Shown here piece by piece: positions 18,466 to 28,646 of a stretch of 64,000 nt of DNA. Source of the stretch: UBA7985 sp038141425 (GTDB lineage Bacteria; Pseudomonadota; Alphaproteobacteria; UBA7985). Both the position numbers and the translations under genes were made by a program. A model generated the notes under the pieces. The model searched no databases, was not told the origin of the DNA, and was given only the letters and a program-made list of their open reading frames with translations. Every line of letters begins with the position of its first letter. Positions within the stretch are counted from its first letter, which is position 1. Where the stretch lies: assembly GCA_038141425.1 (NCBI GenBank), contig JAYQIC010000009.1:102068-166067 (forward strand), written 5' to 3'.

Positions 18466-18750
18466 GCGTGCTCGATTTGACGCCGCTTCGCGGCTTACAA
18501 ATCTCCCCCGCGAAGTCATACGGACAGGCCGCGTTAAACGCGGCCTGACGTCTTTCGTATTTTCTGTGAAAATGCATGACGCTTGGACCCGCCGCGCAAA
18601 GCGCGGTCGGAAGGCAAGTCGGTGCAATTCCTTTCCTTTGACACTCAACACCCTGAGTTCATCCTGAGCCTGTCGAAGGACTTTGAGTGTCGTTCCACCA
18701 AAGTTCTCCAACACGCTCACAGCGCAACTTTTTGAGCGCAAAGGAATGAC
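18466..18750. repeat. dispersed modular hairpin repeat, copy 1
   Basis: Begins GCTCGATTTGACGCCGCTTC and contains in order a perfect hairpin CAGGCCGCG-TTAAA-CGCGGCCTG (18525-18547), a smaller GTATTTTC/GAAAATGC hairpin and module B (18577-18627). It then has GACACTCAA (18640-18648) paired with TTGAGTGTC (18683-18691). Between the last two arms lies ATCCTGAGCCTGTCGAAGG (18661-18679). The end reads CGCTCACAGCGC...TTGAGCGCAAAGG. Related copies are at 27.0, 27.56 and 43.33 kb. Confidence 0.8.
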
Positions 18751-18828
18751 GCCTTTCTGTCAAAGACGACGCCGCCCACGCCGGTTTCAGACGCGCTCCC
18801 AGAAGGGCTTTGGTCTAATGTCGGTCCT

Positions 18829-19773
18829 ATGACGCTCAACCCGACCCAGTCCGTGCTGCGCGCCGACATCCTCTGGGGTGCCGGGCTGATGGTGATTTTC
18901 AGCCTGCTTGCACCGGTTCAGGACACGCTGGTCAAGCTGGCCACGGACCATGTCTCCAGCGGCGTCATCGCCTTTTCCCGCTTTTTCATCCAGGCGCTGA
19001 TCCTCGTGCCGCTGGTCGCGCTGCGCTGGGGCCCCTCACGCCTGTGGCCCCAGCGCGCGCCGCATCTGCACGCCTTGCGCGGGGTGCTGATGGCGACCCT
19101 GACGGTCATGTTCACCATCGCGCTGGAGAGCATGTACGTCGCCGATGCCATCGCCATATTCTTCGTTGAGCCGATGATCGTCACCCTGCTGGGCGGGCTG
19201 ATCCTGCGCGAGCAGGTGGGATGGCGACGCTACGTGGCCTGTGCCGTGGGCTTTGTCGGTGCCTTGCTGGTGATCCAACCCAGCTTCGAGGAACTCGGCT
19301 GGGTGGCTTTCCTGCCGCTGGGTGTGGCGCTGCTGTTCTCGATCTACCTGATTCTGACCCGTCAGCTGGCTCAGCACGAAGAACCCGTGGCTATGCAGGC
19401 CTACACCGGGGTTACCGGTCTGGTGTTCCTCGGCGCCATCCTTGCGGTGCTGGATCCGATGGGTTCGAAGACCTTTGCCCTGACGCCACCCGGTCCTTAC
19501 GCACTGATGCTGCTGGGCGGGATGGGGCTGATTGCGACCTTCAACCACCTGCTGCTGGTTCAGGCCTTCCGGCGTGCGCCGGCCTCGGTGCTGGCGCCGA
19601 TCCAGTATCTGGAGATTGTCACAGGCGTGCTGCTGGGTTGGATGATCTGGGCTTACGTTCCCAACGCCCTGAAGTGGGCCGGGATCGGCATCATCGTGGC
19701 TTCGGGGCTCTATATTGTCTGGCGGGAAAGTCGCCGCAGCCGGGCAGCGCCCAAGCCCTCGGCCCGGTACTAG
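18829..19773 (+). CDS. DMT-superfamily transporter (EamA domains)
   Basis: A 314-residue inner-membrane protein with about ten hydrophobic helices in two EamA repeats. The first starts ILWGAGLMVIFSLLAPVQDTLVKL and includes SGVIAFSRFFIQALILVPLV. The second includes GWVAFLPLGVALLFSIYLILTR and VLAPIQYLEIVTGVLLGWMIW. Family members export amino acids, nucleosides or other small metabolites; the substrate cannot be told. The C-terminal tail is basic (WRESRRSRAAPKPSARY). It stands alone between the curlin/repeat region and the valine-degradation block. Confidence 0.85.
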   Translation: MTLNPTQSVLRADILWGAGLMVIFSLLAPVQDTLVKLATDHVSSGVIAFSRFFIQALILVPLVALRWGPSRLWPQRAPHLHALRGVLMATLTVMFTIALESMYVADAIAIFFVEPMIVTLLGGLILREQVGWRRYVACAVGFVGALLVIQPSFEELGWVAFLPLGVALLFSIYLILTRQLAQHEEPVAMQAYTGVTGLVFLGAILAVLDPMGSKTFALTPPGPYALMLLGGMGLIATFNHLLLVQAFRRAPASVLAPIQYLEIVTGVLLGWMIWAYVPNALKWAGIGIIVASGLYIVWRESRRSRAAPKPSARY

Positions 19774-20054
19774 GCCGCACCCCGCCCACCAACACGGCCA
19801 TCAACACGCCCACCAACACGGCCACCAGCAGGCCCGCTTTCTGACCTTCGTTCGAGCATGCTTTCTGGCCCGCGTTCTAGCCGGCTTTCTGGCCCGCGCT
19901 CTGATCCGTTTTCTGTCTTGCTTTTTGGGGCGGCCGGGCAAAGTTGCGTTTCAGGGCTTCCATCCAAGGCCGAAGACCGGCACAGTCCGGTCCTGAGACA
20001 ACCCGCTGGCGACACCAGCCAGCCAGCCAATACAGACCTAAGGGAGAGACGGTC
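19774..20054. repeat. spacer with degenerate short tandem repeats
   Basis: Between the DMT gene and mmsA, the sequence shows imperfect direct repeats: ACCAACACGGCCA and related 12-mers at about 19785-19830, then CTTTCTGGCCCGCG-type units at about 19836-19910. No gene is recognised. The mmsA ribosome-binding region (AGGGAGAGA) is at its end. Confidence 0.5.
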
Positions 20055-21554
20055 ATGCGTCAGGTCCAGCATTTCATCAACGGCGCCCACGTGGCGGGTG
20101 CCGGCAAGCGCAAGGGTGACATCTACAACCCGAACACCGGCGAAATTCAGGCGCAGGTCGATCTGGCCGACGCAAGCGTGCTGCAGCAGGCAATCGACGC
20201 CGCCGCCGCTGCCCAGCCCGAGTGGGCCGCTGTGAACCCCCAGCGTCGCGCGCGGGTGATGTTCAAGCTCAAGGAGCTGGTCGAGGCCAACGCAAATGAG
20301 CTGGCCGAACTGTTGTCCTCCGAGCACGGCAAGGTCATCGCAGACGCCCACGGCGACATTCAGCGCGGGCTCGAGGTGGTAGAGCTCGCCTGCGGTATCC
20401 CGCAAATGTCCAAGGGCGAATACACCAACGCCGCCGGCCCGGGCATCGACGTCTACTCCATGCGCCAGCCGCTGGGTGTGACGGCGGGGATCACCCCGTT
20501 CAACTTCCCGGCCATGATCCCGATGTGGATGTTCTCGCTGTCCATCGCCATGGGTAACACCTTCATCCTCAAGCCGTCGGAAAAAGACCCCTCCGTGCCA
20601 GTCCGGCTCGCCGAGCTATTCATGGAAGCGGGCGGCCCGGCGGGCGTGCTCAACGTCGTCCACGGCGACAAGGAAGCGGTCGACGGCTTGCTGCAGGCGC
20701 CCGAAGTCCGCGCAATCTCCTTCGTCGGCTCGTCGGACATCGCCCACTACGTCTACATGAACGGCACCGCCAACGGTAAGCGCATGCAGTGCATGGGCGG
20801 GGCCAAGAACCACGGCATCATCATGCCCGACGCCAATATGGATCAGGCGGTCAAGGACATCGTCGGCGCAGCCTATGGCTCGGCAGGTGAGCGCTGCATG
20901 GCGCTGCCGGTGGCTGTCACTGTCGGCGACCGCACCGGCGACGAATTCGTCGAGCGCATGATCGACGCCGCCCGCGGTCTTAAGGTCGGCGTTTCGACCG
21001 ACCCCGAAGCCCACTACGGCCCTGTGATCTCGGAAGTGCACAAGAACAAGGTCGAGGGCATGATCCAGACGGGCGTTGACGAGGGCGCCGACCTGCTGCT
21101 CGACGGCCGCGGCCTCAAGCTACAGGGCAACGAGGGCGGCTACTTCATCGGTCCGAGCCTGTTCGACAACGTCAAGCCGGGCATGGAAACCTACCACGAG
21201 GAGATCTTCGGCCCGGTGCTGCAGGTCATGCGCGTGGGCACGCTCGAAGAGGCCGCTGCGCTGCCCAGTCAGCACCAGTATGGCAACGGCGTGGCCATCT
21301 TCACCCAGGACGGCCGGGCTGCGCGCGAGTTTGCCAGCCAGGTCAACGTCGGCATGGTCGGCATCAACGTGCCGATCCCGGTTCCCGTTTCCTATCACTC
21401 CTTTGGCGGCTGGAAGCGCTCAGCCTTCGGCGACCATAACCAGTACGGGATGGAGGGCATCCGGTTCTGGAGCCAGGTGAAGACCGTGACCCAGCGCTGG
21501 CCGGGCACCGAGAACATCGGCGACCAGGCCTTCATCATTCCGACCATGAGCTAG
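20055..21554 (+). CDS. mmsA: methylmalonate-semialdehyde dehydrogenase (acylating)
   Basis: A 499-residue CoA-acylating aldehyde dehydrogenase that converts methylmalonate semialdehyde to propionyl-CoA at the end of valine degradation. Typical motifs are VTAGITPFNFPAMIPMWMF, FILKPSEKDPSVP, FVGSSDIAHYVY, the MmsA-specific QCMGGAKNHGIIMPDAN and the catalytic-cysteine block YGSAGERCMAL. The C-terminal SFGGWKRSAFGDHNQYGMEG is also diagnostic. The ATG at 20055 follows AGGGAGAGA; longer in-frame starts upstream run through repeats and are unlikely. It leads a block with an acyl-CoA dehydrogenase and mmsB. Confidence 0.93.
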   Translation: MRQVQHFINGAHVAGAGKRKGDIYNPNTGEIQAQVDLADASVLQQAIDAAAAAQPEWAAVNPQRRARVMFKLKELVEANANELAELLSSEHGKVIADAHGDIQRGLEVVELACGIPQMSKGEYTNAAGPGIDVYSMRQPLGVTAGITPFNFPAMIPMWMFSLSIAMGNTFILKPSEKDPSVPVRLAELFMEAGGPAGVLNVVHGDKEAVDGLLQAPEVRAISFVGSSDIAHYVYMNGTANGKRMQCMGGAKNHGIIMPDANMDQAVKDIVGAAYGSAGERCMALPVAVTVGDRTGDEFVERMIDAARGLKVGVSTDPEAHYGPVISEVHKNKVEGMIQTGVDEGADLLLDGRGLKLQGNEGGYFIGPSLFDNVKPGMETYHEEIFGPVLQVMRVGTLEEAAALPSQHQYGNGVAIFTQDGRAAREFASQVNVGMVGINVPIPVPVSYHSFGGWKRSAFGDHNQYGMEGIRFWSQVKTVTQRWPGTENIGDQAFIIPTMS

Positions 21555-21604
21555 GTCGGCGCAGGGCAGGCGGCGCAGGCATTGCAGGCGAGGCGGGCGG
21601 CAAC

Positions 21605-22807
21605 GTGTCCCCGGATGACGCAGCGCAGGATACCGCCGGGGGGCTGTTCCCCCTGAGCGACGAGCAGCGGCTGGTGATCGACACCGCCGCGGCTGTCACC
21701 GCCGAGCGCCTGCGTCCTCACGCAAAGGACTGGGACCGCGATCGGCGGCTCGACCGACCGACGCTGGAGGCTCTGTGCGCGCTTGGTTTCGGCGGCATCT
21801 ATACCCGGCCTGAATTCGGCGGCTCCGACATGGGGCGGCTCGAGGCTGTGCTGGTGTTCGAGCAGCTTTCCCGGGGCTGTGTCTCGCATGCGGCCTTCCT
21901 CTCGATCCACAACATGGTCGCCTGGATGATCGATCGTTTCGGCGACGAGGACCAGCGCGCCCGTTTCGTTCCCGAACTGACGGCGGGTCGACGCATCGGC
22001 TCCTACTGTCTGACTGAACCTGACCACGGCTCGGACGCGGCCAACCTGACCACCCGCGCCCGGCAGGATGGCGGGGACTACGTGCTCGACGGCGCCAAGG
22101 TGTTCATCTCTGGTGCAGGCTTTTCCGACCTCTATCTGGTGATGGCCCGATCCGAGGGGCCGGGGTCCGGGCCGCCGGGATCTCAGCCTTCGTGGTTGAG
22201 GCGGATACGCCGGGGATCAGTTTCGGGCCCAACGAGCACAAAATGGGCTGGAACGCCCAACCCACGGCGATGGTCCGTTTCGAAGGCTGCCGGATCCCGT
22301 CGGCCAATCGCATCGGTGGGCTGGGGCAGGGCTTCCGCTTTGCCATGGAGGGGCTCAATGGCGGCCGGCTGAACATCGCCGCCTGCTCGCTGGGCGGGGC
22401 GCAGGAGGCTTTCGAGCGGGCGCTGCGCTACAGCCGTGAACGGCAGCAGTTCGGGCAGGCCATCGGCGATTTCCAGAACACGGCCTTCAAGCTCGCGGAC
22501 ATGGACACCCAGCTCGACGCCTCGCGTCTGCATGCTGTACGCCGCCGCCAGGGCCTATGACGCAGCCGGCGAGGGCAGCAACGCCGAAACCAGCCTGATC
22601 GCCTACGCCGCCAAGGCCAAGCGCTTCGTCACCGACGCCTGTTTCGACGTCGCCAATCAGGCGCTGCAGATTCACGGCGGCTACGGCTATCTCGCGGACT
22701 ACGAAATCGAGCGCATTGTGCGCGATCTGCGCGTGCACCAGATCCTCGAAGGCACCAACGAAATCATGCGGCTGATCATCGCCCGCGCGCTCGACGAACG
22801 AATTTGA
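21605..22807 (+). CDS. acyl-CoA dehydrogenase, probably isobutyryl-CoA dehydrogenase (frameshifted)
   Basis: About 400 residues in pieces joined near 22165 and 22530. FAD/acyl-CoA features include YCLTEPDHGSDAANLTT, GAKVFISGAG, NEHKMGWNAQPTAMVRFEGCRIP, YSRERQQFGQAIGDFQ and QIHGGYGYLADYEIERIVRDLRVHQILEGTNEI read in parts. The final glutamate-containing EGTNEI carries the catalytic base of this superfamily. Its position between mmsA and mmsB indicates oxidation of isobutyryl-CoA to methacrylyl-CoA in valine breakdown. The GTG at 21605 is the best available start. Both breaks fall inside conserved text, so they are probably sequence errors. Confidence 0.85.
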
Positions 22808-22835
22808 GGCCGGACGCGGCGTCTCAGCCAGAGCG

Positions 22836-22873
22836 GGCGCAGGTGCAGGTGCAGGTGCGGGCGCAGGTGCGGG
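22836..22873. repeat. GCAGGT hexamer microsatellite upstream of mmsB
   Basis: About six GCAGGT/GCGGGC-type hexamers in a row in the spacer between the acyl-CoA dehydrogenase stop and the mmsB ribosome site. It is too short to code for anything recognisable. Confidence 0.6.
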
Positions 22874-22914
22874 GAGCAGCCAGATACGAGCAACGGCTTA
22901 AAGGAGACCTTTCC

Positions 22915-23835
22915 ATGACACGCATCGCCTTTATTGGCCTGGGCAACATGGGCTCGGGCATGTGCGCCAACCTCTGCCGGGCGGGTTTCGAGGTCAGCGC
23001 CTTCGATCTGGTGCCTGAGGCCCTCGAGCGCGCAGCCGAGGCTGGTGCCCGGTCAGCAGCCAGTGCGGCCGAGGCTGCAGCCGGTGCGGACGTGGTGATC
23101 TCCATGCTGCCCGCGGGTGAGCATGTGCTCGATCTGTATTTCGGGGCGGGCGGGGTCTCGGCAGCGGTCGCAGCCCAGACGCAAGCCGGGTCCGGCTCTG
23201 GCAATGGGGCGCTGCTGATCGATTGCTCGACCATCGCGGTGGCGCAGGCGCGGGAGGCGATCGAGCGTGCGGCGGCCATGGGGCTGACCATGCTCGACGC
23301 CCCGGTTTCAGGCGGGGTTGGGGCGGCGGCGGCCGGCGGTCTGACCTTCATGGTCGGTGGTTCGGCCGACGGCTTCGCCCGCGCCCAACTGGTGCTCGCC
23401 CCCATGGCGGGCAGCATCTTCCACGCCGGTGAAGCCGGTAACGGGCAGGCGGCCAAAATCGCCAATAACATGCTGCTCGGGGTCTCGATGATCGCCACCT
23501 GCGAGGCCTTCAATCTCGCCAGATCGCTGGGGCTGGATGCCCAGACCTTCTTCGATATCTCCAGCAAGGCCTCAGGTCAGTGCTGGTCGATGACCACCTA
23601 TTGTCCGGCACCGGGACCGGTGCCGACCGCGCCGTCGAACCGGGACTACCAGCCGGGGTTTTCTGTCGCCATGATGCTCAAGGATCTGCGGCTGGCCACA
23701 GCTGCCGCTGCGGCCAATGGTGCGCCGGTCGATTTCGGCCGCGCCGCTGAGCAGGCCTACGCCGCGCTCGCCGCCGATGGCCACGATCAGCGTGATTTTT
23801 CGGTGCCGATGCTGGCGCTCAAGGGCGCGCTCTGA
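22915..23835 (+). CDS. mmsB: 3-hydroxyisobutyrate dehydrogenase
   Basis: A 306-residue NAD-dependent beta-hydroxyacid dehydrogenase that oxidises 3-hydroxyisobutyrate to methylmalonate semialdehyde, the substrate of the neighbouring MmsA. It begins MTRIAFIGLGNMGSGMCANL (GxGxxG cofactor loop). The substrate loop DAPVSGGVGAAAAGGLTFMVGG and the catalytic-lysine segment GNGQAAKIANNMLLG follow, and GQCWSMTTYCPAPGP-like text plus PGFSVAMMLKDLRLA are typical of HIBADH. AAGGAGA lies 9 bases before the ATG at 22915; the upstream in-frame extension is the hexamer repeat and is not expected to be translated. Confidence 0.92.
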   Translation: MTRIAFIGLGNMGSGMCANLCRAGFEVSAFDLVPEALERAAEAGARSAASAAEAAAGADVVISMLPAGEHVLDLYFGAGGVSAAVAAQTQAGSGSGNGALLIDCSTIAVAQAREAIERAAAMGLTMLDAPVSGGVGAAAAGGLTFMVGGSADGFARAQLVLAPMAGSIFHAGEAGNGQAAKIANNMLLGVSMIATCEAFNLARSLGLDAQTFFDISSKASGQCWSMTTYCPAPGPVPTAPSNRDYQPGFSVAMMLKDLRLATAAAAANGAPVDFGRAAEQAYAALAADGHDQRDFSVPMLALKGAL

Positions 23836-24031
23836 CCCTCGACGGGCTTGGTGGTTGGCGCTCACGACCTCGGTTGGGCCCGTTCCTGTTACAATTGCGA
23901 CAACGCCGCAGTGCTGACCGCTGCCAGCGACCCTACCAGTGGCATTGCCAGCGGGCGCGGGCTTTGCCAGTGTGGTGAGCTGTAACCACACGCGAAAAAT
24001 CTCACTTCAAGATCCCCAGGAGGACGCGTCC

Positions 24032-25240
<1,209 letters not shown>

Positions 25241-25273
25241 GGCTGATCAGGCTTACAGAGCTTCTGATAGAAC

Positions 25274-25309
25274 GGACAGGTCGGACAGGTCGGACAGGTC
25301 GGACAAGAT
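25274..25309. repeat. 9-base tandem repeat
   Basis: Three exact copies of GGACAGGTC (25274-25300) and a fourth altered copy GGACAAGAT, just after the acyl-CoA dehydrogenase stop. No coding role is evident. Confidence 0.75.
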
Positions 25310-25348
25310 AGACAGGACTAAGAGCGCGTGACCCAAAGGATTTCCCGC

Positions 25349-26003
25349 ATGACTTTGCACCATCGTCGTATCTCTGCTGGTGAGCCTCGCCGGGCAAACA
25401 CACTTGCCCGCATGAGCGGTTTGATCCGGGTTGCCATGGCAGCGGCGATTCTGATGCTGTCTCTGTTCATGGGTCCGCTGGCGCGTGCGCACCCGACCGA
25501 GCTGAACAACCGCGTGACGTTCATCGTCACCAGCCTCGAGATCACCAAGGTGCTGGGGGAAGAGGCGCTTGTGATCGGGGCAATTCTCGACAATGGACTG
25601 CGCAACCGCCTGACCCTGCGCGGGCTGTCGTCGACCGCGGGGAAGAAGACGCGACTCTATTCGACCAAAAAAGGTCTACGGGCAGGACAATCTGATCGAA
25701 CGCCGGACCTTTGCCCTGCGCAGCGGGCAGGGTCGGGCGCTCGAGGCGCCTGATTTTGTCCTGGCGGTCACTGGCCTGACCGATGCGGTGCGGGACGGGG
25801 AAGCTTTCGAGATGACCCTGACCTTCAACCGGGCGGTGGGGGAACTGACCCTGCCGGTGAGCTTCGAGGTCGACGAGACCGGGGTTTATGGGTTCGCTGA
25901 AATCGACATGGGCGCGCCCAAGGCGCTGGAGCAGGACTACGAATGGGTCAGCCCCGAAGGCGAGGGCGGCTCCGCCGCTGACCCGGCGTCAAACGGGGGT
26001 TGA
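25349..26003 (+). CDS. PCu(A)C-like secreted protein (frameshifted)
   Basis: About 217 residues. A hydrophobic export signal (LIRVAMAAAILMLSLFMGPLARA) is followed by a beta-rich domain: GAILDNGLRNRLTLRGLSS, KTRLYSTKK, then after a break near 25670 ERRTFALRSGQ, FVLAVTGLTDAVRDGEAFEMTLTF and GELTLPVSFEVD. This layout resembles the PCu(A)C copper-chaperone fold. The methionine/histidine copper ligands of that family are not visible, so copper binding is doubtful. The start at 25349 has AAAGGA 8 bases upstream; ATG 25412 is the alternative. The C-terminal tail is acidic and glycine-rich. Confidence 0.5.
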
Positions 26004-26234
26004 GAGCTGTTCAGCCCATGCGATTTTGCCCATGGACGTCTCCGACGGGCGCGGTAAATTGAGGCAGATTTAAGCTGGCAGGAGGCGGTTGACGGCTGGT
26101 GTCTGTTCAAGCCCTTCAAGGCGGTAAAGGGCTTGCCTCTGCGGCACTGAACACAGCTGACCACCGCAGCGAGCGAGCCCGACCAATACACGCAGCAAAC
26201 CAACCTGCGAAAACCCCCATCAAGAGGACGACCG

Positions 26235-26996
26235 ATGCTTCCCGATCCCGCCACACTCTTCGATCTCAGCGGCAAGACCGCGCTGGTAACCGGCGCCGGA
26301 CGTGGTATCGGCAAGGCGGCTGCTGAAGCCCTTGCCGGTGCCGGCGCTGAAGTAACGCTGGTCGCCCGTACCGCCGCCGAGATCGAGGCTGTAGCCGGGG
26401 AGATCCGGGAACAGGGTGGCAAGGCTCAGGCTGTCTCCGCCGACCTCGGTGATCTCGATGCGGTGGCGGGCCTTGCCGCGCACGGGCCGTTCAACATCCT
26501 GTTCAACAACGCCGGGATCAATCGCCCCCAGACCTTCGCCGAGGTTAGCGAAGAGAACTTCGACGCCATCTTCGGGCTGAACGTGCGCTCCGCCTTCTTC
26601 CTCGCACAGACGGTGGTGCAGGGGTTGCTCGACGCCGGGCAGGGTGGGTCGATGATCAATGTATCGAGCCAGATGGGACACGTGGGTGGTCGGAACCGGT
26701 CGGTCTATTGCGCCTCCAAGCACGCCATGGAGGGCTTTACCAAGGCGATGGCGCTGGACCTCGCCGACAAGGGCATCCGCGCCAACACGCTGTGCCCGAC
26801 GTTCATCCGCACGCCGCTGACCGCGCCGTTTCTGGAAGACCCGGCCTTCATGGCCGATACGCTCAGCCGGATTCCGGTGGGCCGGGTGGGGGAGACCGGT
26901 GACCTGATTGGCGCTATCCTGTTCCTCGCGTCGGATGCGTCGTCTCTGGTGACCGGGACGGCGATCAAGGTCGATGGTGGCTGGACGGCGCAATAG
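26235..26996 (+). CDS. SDR-family oxidoreductase
   Basis: An intact 253-residue classical short-chain dehydrogenase. It shows the cofactor loop VTGAGRGIGKAAAEAL, FNNAGIN, the catalytic serine in MINVSSQMGHVGG, YCASKHAMEGFTKAMALDL (YxxxK) and the closing LVTGTAIKVDGGW. The substrate is not known; such enzymes act on sugars, alcohols or 3-oxoacyl compounds. The gene stands alone behind the PCu(A)C-like gene, and a copy of the dispersed hairpin repeat starts 5 bases after its stop. Confidence 0.85.
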   Translation: MLPDPATLFDLSGKTALVTGAGRGIGKAAAEALAGAGAEVTLVARTAAEIEAVAGEIREQGGKAQAVSADLGDLDAVAGLAAHGPFNILFNNAGINRPQTFAEVSEENFDAIFGLNVRSAFFLAQTVVQGLLDAGQGGSMINVSSQMGHVGGRNRSVYCASKHAMEGFTKAMALDLADKGIRANTLCPTFIRTPLTAPFLEDPAFMADTLSRIPVGRVGETGDLIGAILFLASDASSLVTGTAIKVDGGWTAQ

Positions 26997-27000
26997 GGTT

Positions 27001-27215
27001 GCGGGCTCGATTTGACGCCGCTTCGCGGCGTACAAATCTCCCCCGCGCAGTCAAACGGACAGGCCGCGTTAAACGCGGCCTGACGTCTTTTCGCAATTTA
27101 CATGCGAAAATGCGCGTGGGAGGGCCGAAGGCCGCGAAGCGGCCAAGGCCCGAGCGCGCCATCTATCAGTTGACACTCAACACGCTCCGCTTTGAGTGTC
27201 CCATCAGTTGACAAT
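27001..27215. repeat. dispersed modular hairpin repeat, copy 2
   Basis: Starts GCGGGCTCGATTTGACGCCG directly after the SDR gene. Hairpins in order are CAGGCCGCG-TTAAA-CGCGGCCTG (27060-27082), TTTTCGCA/TGCGAAAA (27088-27110), a GGCC-rich hairpin around 27125-27150, and GACACTCAA/TTGAGTGTC (27172-27200) with an 11-base loop. It is close to copy 4 at 43.33 kb over its full length. Confidence 0.85.
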
Positions 27216-27607
27216 CAACACGCTCAGCTATCCATATTTTTTGGCATTGCGCGACGCTTGGGTGTCCGCGTGAAGCGGTCGGGGACAAGTCGGCGCAACT
27301 TCTTTCCATTGACACTCAACACGCCGCGCAGTGAGTGGTGTTCAAGCGAAGATATCCCACGCGCTCAAAGGCGCAGCCGTGTTGAGCGCAAGGGGAAAAC
27401 GCGCTCAAAGGCGAAGTCGTGTTGAGCGCAACGCAAAGAGCTACGCGACGTTTGGCGAAGACCGCGAAGCGGTCGAGACAAGGTCGGCGCAACCTTGTTT
27501 CAGCGCAAAAACGCCAACGCGTTCACAGCGAAACCTTATGGGGCGCAACGGAAAAATGGCGGGCTCGATTTGACGCCGCTTCGCGGCTTACAAATCTCCC
27601 CGCGCAA
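27216..27607. repeat. mosaic of hairpin modules with partial copy 3
   Basis: No gene is seen. Two copies of module B (about 27249-27299 and 27443-27494; GCGACGCTTGG, GC-rich hairpin, GACAAGTCGGCGCAAC) flank two tandem hairpins CGCTCAA-AGGCG...-TTGAGCG (27362-27388 and 27402-27428). A partial copy of the main repeat's first 49 bases lies at 27559-27607, followed by unrelated DNA. Confidence 0.75.
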
Positions 27608-27729
27608 ACGACCCATCGCCGCAGGGCGGGTGACTTCCGCGCTCAGGCGTGGCACACCCGTACTGCCGCGCTGGAACGCGCCCGTCGCCGCTGCCTCAGC
27701 GGCTCTTCCTCAGTTTCAGGGACCTTTGC

Positions 27730-27966
27730 ATGCAGCCCCTTACCTTCATTCTGATCTGGGTAATCGTCTGGTGGATGATCTGGTTCGCGGTTCTGTCCGT
27801 GGGCCTGCGCCCCGGCACGGCTGACCCCGAGACAGGTGCCCCGGAGCAGCCAGCCCTGTGGCGCAAGGCGATCTGGGTAACGCTGGGCTCGCTGGCGTTC
27901 ACGGCGGTGTTCGTGTGGCTGCTTGGGATCTTTGGCCCGCAGCTGCGCGCGCTGCTCGAGGCCTGA
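27730..27966 (+). CDS. DUF1467 family membrane protein
   Basis: A 78-residue protein with two transmembrane helices (LTFILIWVIVWWMIWFAVL and AIWVTLGSLAFTAVFVWLLGIF). They are separated by a loop reading GLRPGTADPETGAPEQPALWRKA, as in alphaproteobacterial DUF1467 proteins. These small proteins are often found next to proS and the lol genes, as here; their job is not known. The ATG at 27730 gives the family's normal length, and an upstream in-frame extension is rejected because it lies in repeat-derived DNA. Confidence 0.8.
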   Translation: MQPLTFILIWVIVWWMIWFAVLSVGLRPGTADPETGAPEQPALWRKAIWVTLGSLAFTAVFVWLLGIFGPQLRALLEA

Positions 27967-28088
27967 AGTCCGGCTATTCGCCCCGGGACAGCGGGGCTTA
28001 TGCCCAGCCTCGTCTTCCAAGCCCTTTCCACCTTAGGGCCTCGGACCGCTGTTTTCTGGCAGTCCCTGCTCGGCCTTTTACATTGTCC

Positions 28089-28123
28089 AAAAATAAAGGC
28101 GAGCGGATCGAAATCCGCTCGCC
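28089..28123 (-). terminator. strong intrinsic terminator for leftward transcription
   Basis: Read on the minus strand, GGCGAGCGGAT and ATCCGCTCGCC form a perfect 11-bp stem closed by a stable TTCG tetraloop (28098-28123), followed by TTTATTTTT (28097-28089). No leftward coding gene ends here, so it points to a small leftward transcript or acts as a barrier. Confidence 0.75.
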
Positions 28124-28646
28124 CTTAAGGAGACAAAGGAACCTAGAACCCAGTTCGATGGAAGGCTCTGGCCACCACACCAAAGCGTCAAACCTGGTCC
28201 TTAACAGCCTGTTTAGCGCTTGCTGAGCAGGCGCTGAAACCCTCTGTTCGGTACACCAGTCGGGTGGTTCTGCCTTCCTCCCCACAAGCAATGAGCAGAA
28301 CCCGGCGCGCTGTCTGCCCCGAAGGGCCCGGTCCTGTGAGACCATCAAGCGCACAGCCATCCAATTGATGCCCGTCTCCTATGCCTCAGGCACGCATCAG
28401 GCGCAAGTCCAAATATGAAGCTTTTGTGACAAGCCGTGACTTGACGCGCCACACCTGTGGGCTTTTCGGGGCAGACGGCTCGGGCGCGCGGGAGTGGCGC
28501 CTGCTGAGGGACCAGGCTGTGCGCCGCCCTGACCCCTGCATCCGATATAACGCCACATGCTCGCACCGCCATAAAGCACTGGCCCCGCGCCCCAAGCCCG
28601 CCTAAAACGGCCGGGCAATAATCACGCCTCAACGGAGTCCCGAAGC
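28124..28646. other. non-coding spacer before proS, possible leftward small RNA
   Basis: No supported protein gene. On the minus strand the region ends at a strong terminator and contains inverted repeats such as GGTTCTGC/GCAGAACC (about 28267-28302), so a structured small RNA is possible. It does not match the conserved parts of SRP, RNase P or tmRNA that I can recall. The proS promoter must lie in the right part. Confidence 0.3.

Noticed and set aside
19715..20405. Open frames in the spacer before mmsA, both strands
   Set aside because: They arise from low-complexity tandem repeats and lack ribosome sites.
27001..27607. Possible CRISPR array, because of recurring palindromic units
   Set aside because: Unit spacing is irregular, spacers are not of uniform length, modules differ in order, and no cas gene is present.
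28124..28646. SRP RNA, RNase P RNA or tmRNA gene before proS
   Set aside because: None of the conserved cores I know for these RNAs (for example GGTCAGGTCCGGAAGGAAGC for SRP) was found.
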